Below, in pieces: positions 61,282 to 64,000 of a stretch of 64,000 bases of DNA. The position numbers and the translations under genes are program-made. Source of the stretch: Floccularia luteovirens (taxonomy: Eukaryota; Basidiomycota; Agaricomycetes; Agaricales; Squamanitaceae); assembly GCA_009739215.1 (NCBI GenBank), contig VSJF01000001.1:1612001-1676000 (forward strand), written 5' to 3'. Each line of letters starts with the position of its first letter. Positions within the stretch are counted from its first letter, which is position 1. A model generated the notes under the pieces. It searched no databases. It saw only the letters and a list, made by a program, of their open reading frames with translations, and was not told the origin of the DNA.

Positions 61282-61784
61282 ATGTTCAGAGCAGTAAGAT
61301 GTTGAAGTTGATGTATGTCGCTAATGAAGTTGGCGACACACAAGGTTAAACAGTGTTGCAGTCGCGAGGATCACGTGGTCGTTCCAGTAATATTACGTGA
61401 TTCCATTTATGGTAACAGAGCTCCTCCAAAGCATGTAGCACAACTGCTGTCAGTGTCATTAGCGCTCCAGCGAACATCCTGAAGAAGAATTCTATAACTC
61501 AACGAAACAATGCTTGAACATCTTCTCGATTCAGATTTGGAAAGTATGAGGCCCTAGATCTACGACTGCCATGGTTGGATCAGCGCCTTCAAAACTTCAG
61601 AACCCTACGAAGATGATATAAAGGACTTTTCCCTCAGAGTAGCTGTCTTGCTGAATATTTCCTTCCTTGCCTTCATGATATGCACTCCTGTTTCTGACCA
61701 CCGTGGATTCCAACATTTCTAGAGCTGTGTGCTGGAAGACACAGCGGATTGAAACCCTACGTATTATCTGAACAAAACTTCATA
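61282..61784. promoter_or_regulatory. 503-bp divergent promoter between INCENP and REC8
   Basis: No gene is supported here. It contains GATCACGTGGTC (61370-61381) 91 bp upstream of INCENP, and an ATTACGTGATT near 61392. Only short frames occur, with no conserved motif. Confidence 0.5.
61372..61377. promoter_or_regulatory. CACGTG box in the INCENP/REC8 divergent promoter
   Basis: The context is GATCACGTGGTC, 91 bp from the INCENP start and about 410 bp from the REC8 start. It is a candidate bHLH site by motif only. Confidence 0.35.
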
Positions 61785-64000
61785 ATGTTTTTTACCCCAG
61801 AATTACTCGCAAAAAGGGATAGCGGATTCGGCCTTCTCTGGTAATGAGCCCCATCTTCTTAAAGACCTGCTTTATCTAATAAAGTCTCGGAGCCAGGCTG
61901 GCAGCCACACTAGGCTCTAAGTCAGCTTTTAAAAAATTACCAAAACGCTCAGTACTTACAGCGGATATATCTCACTTATGCGAACTTATCTCCCAACCTG
62001 TGGAACCATTGGCCCTCCGTCTATCTAGTAATCTGATGTTTGGTGCTGTACGGTGAGATGCCACGTGTTCTTATGTGTTTTCAAGTTCTGAAGATGTGAG
62101 TCAGAGTGTATAAAGGTATAAAAAAGTGTATTAAGCACGACACCTCCTGAAATTATAGAAACAGTTAAACAAGAAATATTCATGGCTGATGTTTCAAGCT
62201 GTGTAAACTCGATAAAAAAAGTAATTCAAGATATTCAAAACACAAATTCAGTGCATTGCGCGCAGTTGATGGCCCAACCAACCGTTAGGTGTGTTTTACT
62301 ATCGAGTTTGATCAGGTGCTTTCTAAGAATTTTTAGAGTTTCCGCCCTAAATGTTACCACTGATCCAGGTGCTGCTTACGCATTGGACTTTGAATCACTT
62401 GTCGCGGTGCGTTAATTTATCTAGATTTTGCTTCATGTCTAATGAATTTCCAAGGATTGGGACGAATACCTCAATATCGGAGGTATTTCCAATCCTGCCT
62501 ATCAGTTTATCATATTAATAAATCATACGGATAAGCCACTTCTTCTAAAAGCATAGATGACGATTCTGAGTCTGCTTATGATCCAAGCGAAAGTCGTAAC
62601 AAGAAGAAGGCACCTAAAAAAACCATTCCTCCCGCAGAAATGGCGAGGAGAGATGCATATACACTTGAAGAACATCATGATCATTTGTTATCTGCATCAT
62701 TCGAGTTATCCTTTCGTGCTGAAGGGTCTGGGGGAGACAGTATTCTTGACCTTTCATCATCTCAAAACGATGCTTTTCTGTCGTTTGATGATAATTCCTT
62801 TGCTTTTTTAGATGAGTTCGGCGAGGCGGGAGGAGAGTTGGGTGATGAATTAGCAAAAGAGTTGGGTTGGGCATCCTCTCCAGCTAAAAGCACGGCTCCG
62901 TAAGAAGCAATCTTATAAATTGTATACTTGATCTGCTGACAGTGTTGATATTACAGTATGGACGTCGATATATTCCTTTCAAATAAACAGGGGGCTGCCG
63001 GACACGGTTCAGAAATGGACTTCCATTTCGATGCGGCCAGCATCGCGCCTGGTAACGATCTGCGGGCACCCTCACTTGTAGGTAATGGTTCACACATGAC
63101 ACCCCACAAAGCTGCGGGAAACGACCCGTTTGGCGGCCAAGCCTTGATAATGCCTATATGCTATGACCAGAATCCAGAATCAGGTTTTCTTCATATTTAA
63201 TCTCCACTACTTGTAGGACCATTGACTATCTTTTTCAGAGCAACCATACAGAAAAGCCTCCGTAATCTCGAGTCAAACCCCAATTAGCCCCGCCACAGCA
63301 TTCTCTCGCCAATTACTATCGCAGAACGACGACCACCCCCTGCCCCTACAAGATATTACTACATCAAATAACAATCTTCATAATTGTGGCATGCCGCGCA
63401 AAAGGAAGATGAACCCTCAGATACTTCTAGATGCTAGAACAGAATTAACAGATGAAGAATTGAAGGTTTGTGGATCAGACCTGGTATTATTCGTATCTTC
63501 ACTCATATACCTTTAGGTTGCTCGCGCGCATTATCTTGAAGCTCAGGCATTGTTAAAGCATAATATTGATCAAAGAAAGCAGGAAAAAACTAGTTGCGGT
63601 CTAGTTGAAGAACTGATTTGGGGAGTCCCCGAGGGAGGTGTGCAAGCCAGAAACTTCTGGTGATGATGCTAAAAACATTTTGCCAGTTAAAGCAAAGTCT
63701 CTCATCGAATTTTGGCAAAAGAACTTCAAAATTCAAGTTGAAGCAAGGCTTGGTGAAATTCATGCTCAAGGCACTAAATTTAATTACTCTATAAGTTATT
63801 TTAACAGCTTACTTGAGCTTGGCACAGTCGAGGAACGGGTCATTAAACGCAGAAAAATAGCACAACAACCACAAAAAGCAGGACAAAATACACCGTATAT
63901 CGACCAAGATTTCGATGGAGAAATGGGTAATGACTTTGAGTATGGAAGTGCGTATGGATCAGTGAAGGAGTATGACCTCTTGTATTGATAAGTACTCTAA
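61785..64000 (+). CDS. REC8: Rec8-type kleisin (meiotic cohesin subunit), 3' end beyond the window
   Basis: This is a meiosis-specific kleisin that closes the cohesin ring between Smc1 and Smc3. Start and splicing give MFFTPELLAKRDSGFG, LLWLAATLGSKSAFKK, ADISHLCELISQPVEPLA and LRLSSNLMFGAVRVYKVK, the Rad21/Rec8 N-terminal domain. It continues QEIFMADVSSCVNSIKKV, LMAQPTVR, and then DPGAAYALDFESLVAV and WDEYLNIGG. I favour Rec8 over the mitotic Rad21 from the N-terminal wording. Long acidic, Ser-rich middle exons follow (62640-63200, FLDEFGEAGGELGDEL). A late segment reads FWQKNFKIQVEARLGEI. The last frame closes at 63988, but the C-terminal winged helix is not reached. A likely donor sits at about 63961 (CAGTGAAGG), so the gene continues past the right edge. 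Confidence 0.85.
62105..62115 (+). other. 11-nt microexon of REC8
   Basis: AGTGTATAAAG is flanked by a 52-nt intron (62053-62104, starting GTGAGATG and ending GTCAG) and a 49-nt intron (62116-62164, starting GTATAAA and ending AACAG). It completes Arg, then Val-Tyr-Lys, and starts Val of the kleisin hallmark RVYKVK. Confidence 0.8.

Noticed and set aside
63961..63988. REC8 stop codon at 63988 as the true end
   Set aside because: No C-terminal winged helix has been reached, and a donor-like CAGTGAAGG lies just before. The end most likely lies outside the window.
1..64000. tRNA, rRNA, CRISPR, insertion sequence or retroelement
   Set aside because: I scanned for B-box (GGTTCGANTCC)-like sequences, repeats and transposase or reverse-transcriptase motifs. 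The only GGTTCGA matches are inside protein genes, and no repeat arrays or terminal repeats were seen. A tRNA scan program would be decisive.

Overview
The window looks like nuclear DNA of a filamentous basidiomycete, most likely an Agaricomycete. It is AT-leaning and gene-dense. Genes lie on both strands and are cut by many short canonical GT-AG introns (roughly 43-70 nt where I traced them). The protein set is eukaryotic housekeeping of fungal type. I saw no rRNA, tRNA, CRISPR array, transposase, reverse transcriptase or prophage-like segment.

Layout from left to right: REV3, the catalytic subunit of DNA polymerase zeta (+); a small unrecognised membrane protein (-); DPH7, a diphthamide-pathway WD-repeat protein (+); a TMEM135-like membrane protein (-); a dysferlin-domain (DysF/Spo73/Mug65-like) protein (-); JAC1, an Fe-S co-chaperone (+); the AP-2 alpha adaptin (+); a PH/C2/RasGAP protein (-); a very-long-chain fatty-acid elongase (-); an unrecognised gene (-); a giant VPS13 lipid-transfer gene of about 11.7 kb (+); a DENN-domain protein (-); a NIPA-type Mg2+ transporter (-); an unrecognised protein with a possible C-terminal zinc-binding module (+); HSP104 (+); the complex I subunit NDUFS6 (+); an Ime2/Crk1-like TEY kinase (-); ribose-phosphate pyrophosphokinase (-); a 1.1-kb interval without a clear gene; DCP2 (-); INCENP (-); and a divergent REC8 meiotic cohesin gene (+) that runs off the right edge.

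There is no operon or obvious dedicated system; the arrangement is ordinary fungal synteny. Themes do recur. Meiosis and chromosome segregation are represented by REC8, INCENP, the Ime2-like kinase and the DysF protein. Membrane lipid and trafficking work is represented by VPS13, DysF, the elongase, the TMEM135-like protein, AP-2, DENN and RasGAP. Proteostasis and mitochondria are represented by HSP104, JAC1 and NDUFS6. VPS13 and DysF/Spo73 proteins act together in yeast prospore-membrane growth, so their linkage deserves a check.

The most distinctive sequence-level observations are two microexons, 6 nt in NDUFS6 and 11 nt in REC8, each needed to restore an invariant family motif. Others are a compact HSP104 promoter with a CRE, a heat-shock element and a TATA box; CACGTG boxes in six separate intergenic intervals; and a 77-bp divergent promoter with dyad symmetry. 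I did not find a convincing undescribed biological system. The best candidates for new biology are three unrecognised proteins and the unexplained 53.6-54.7 kb interval.
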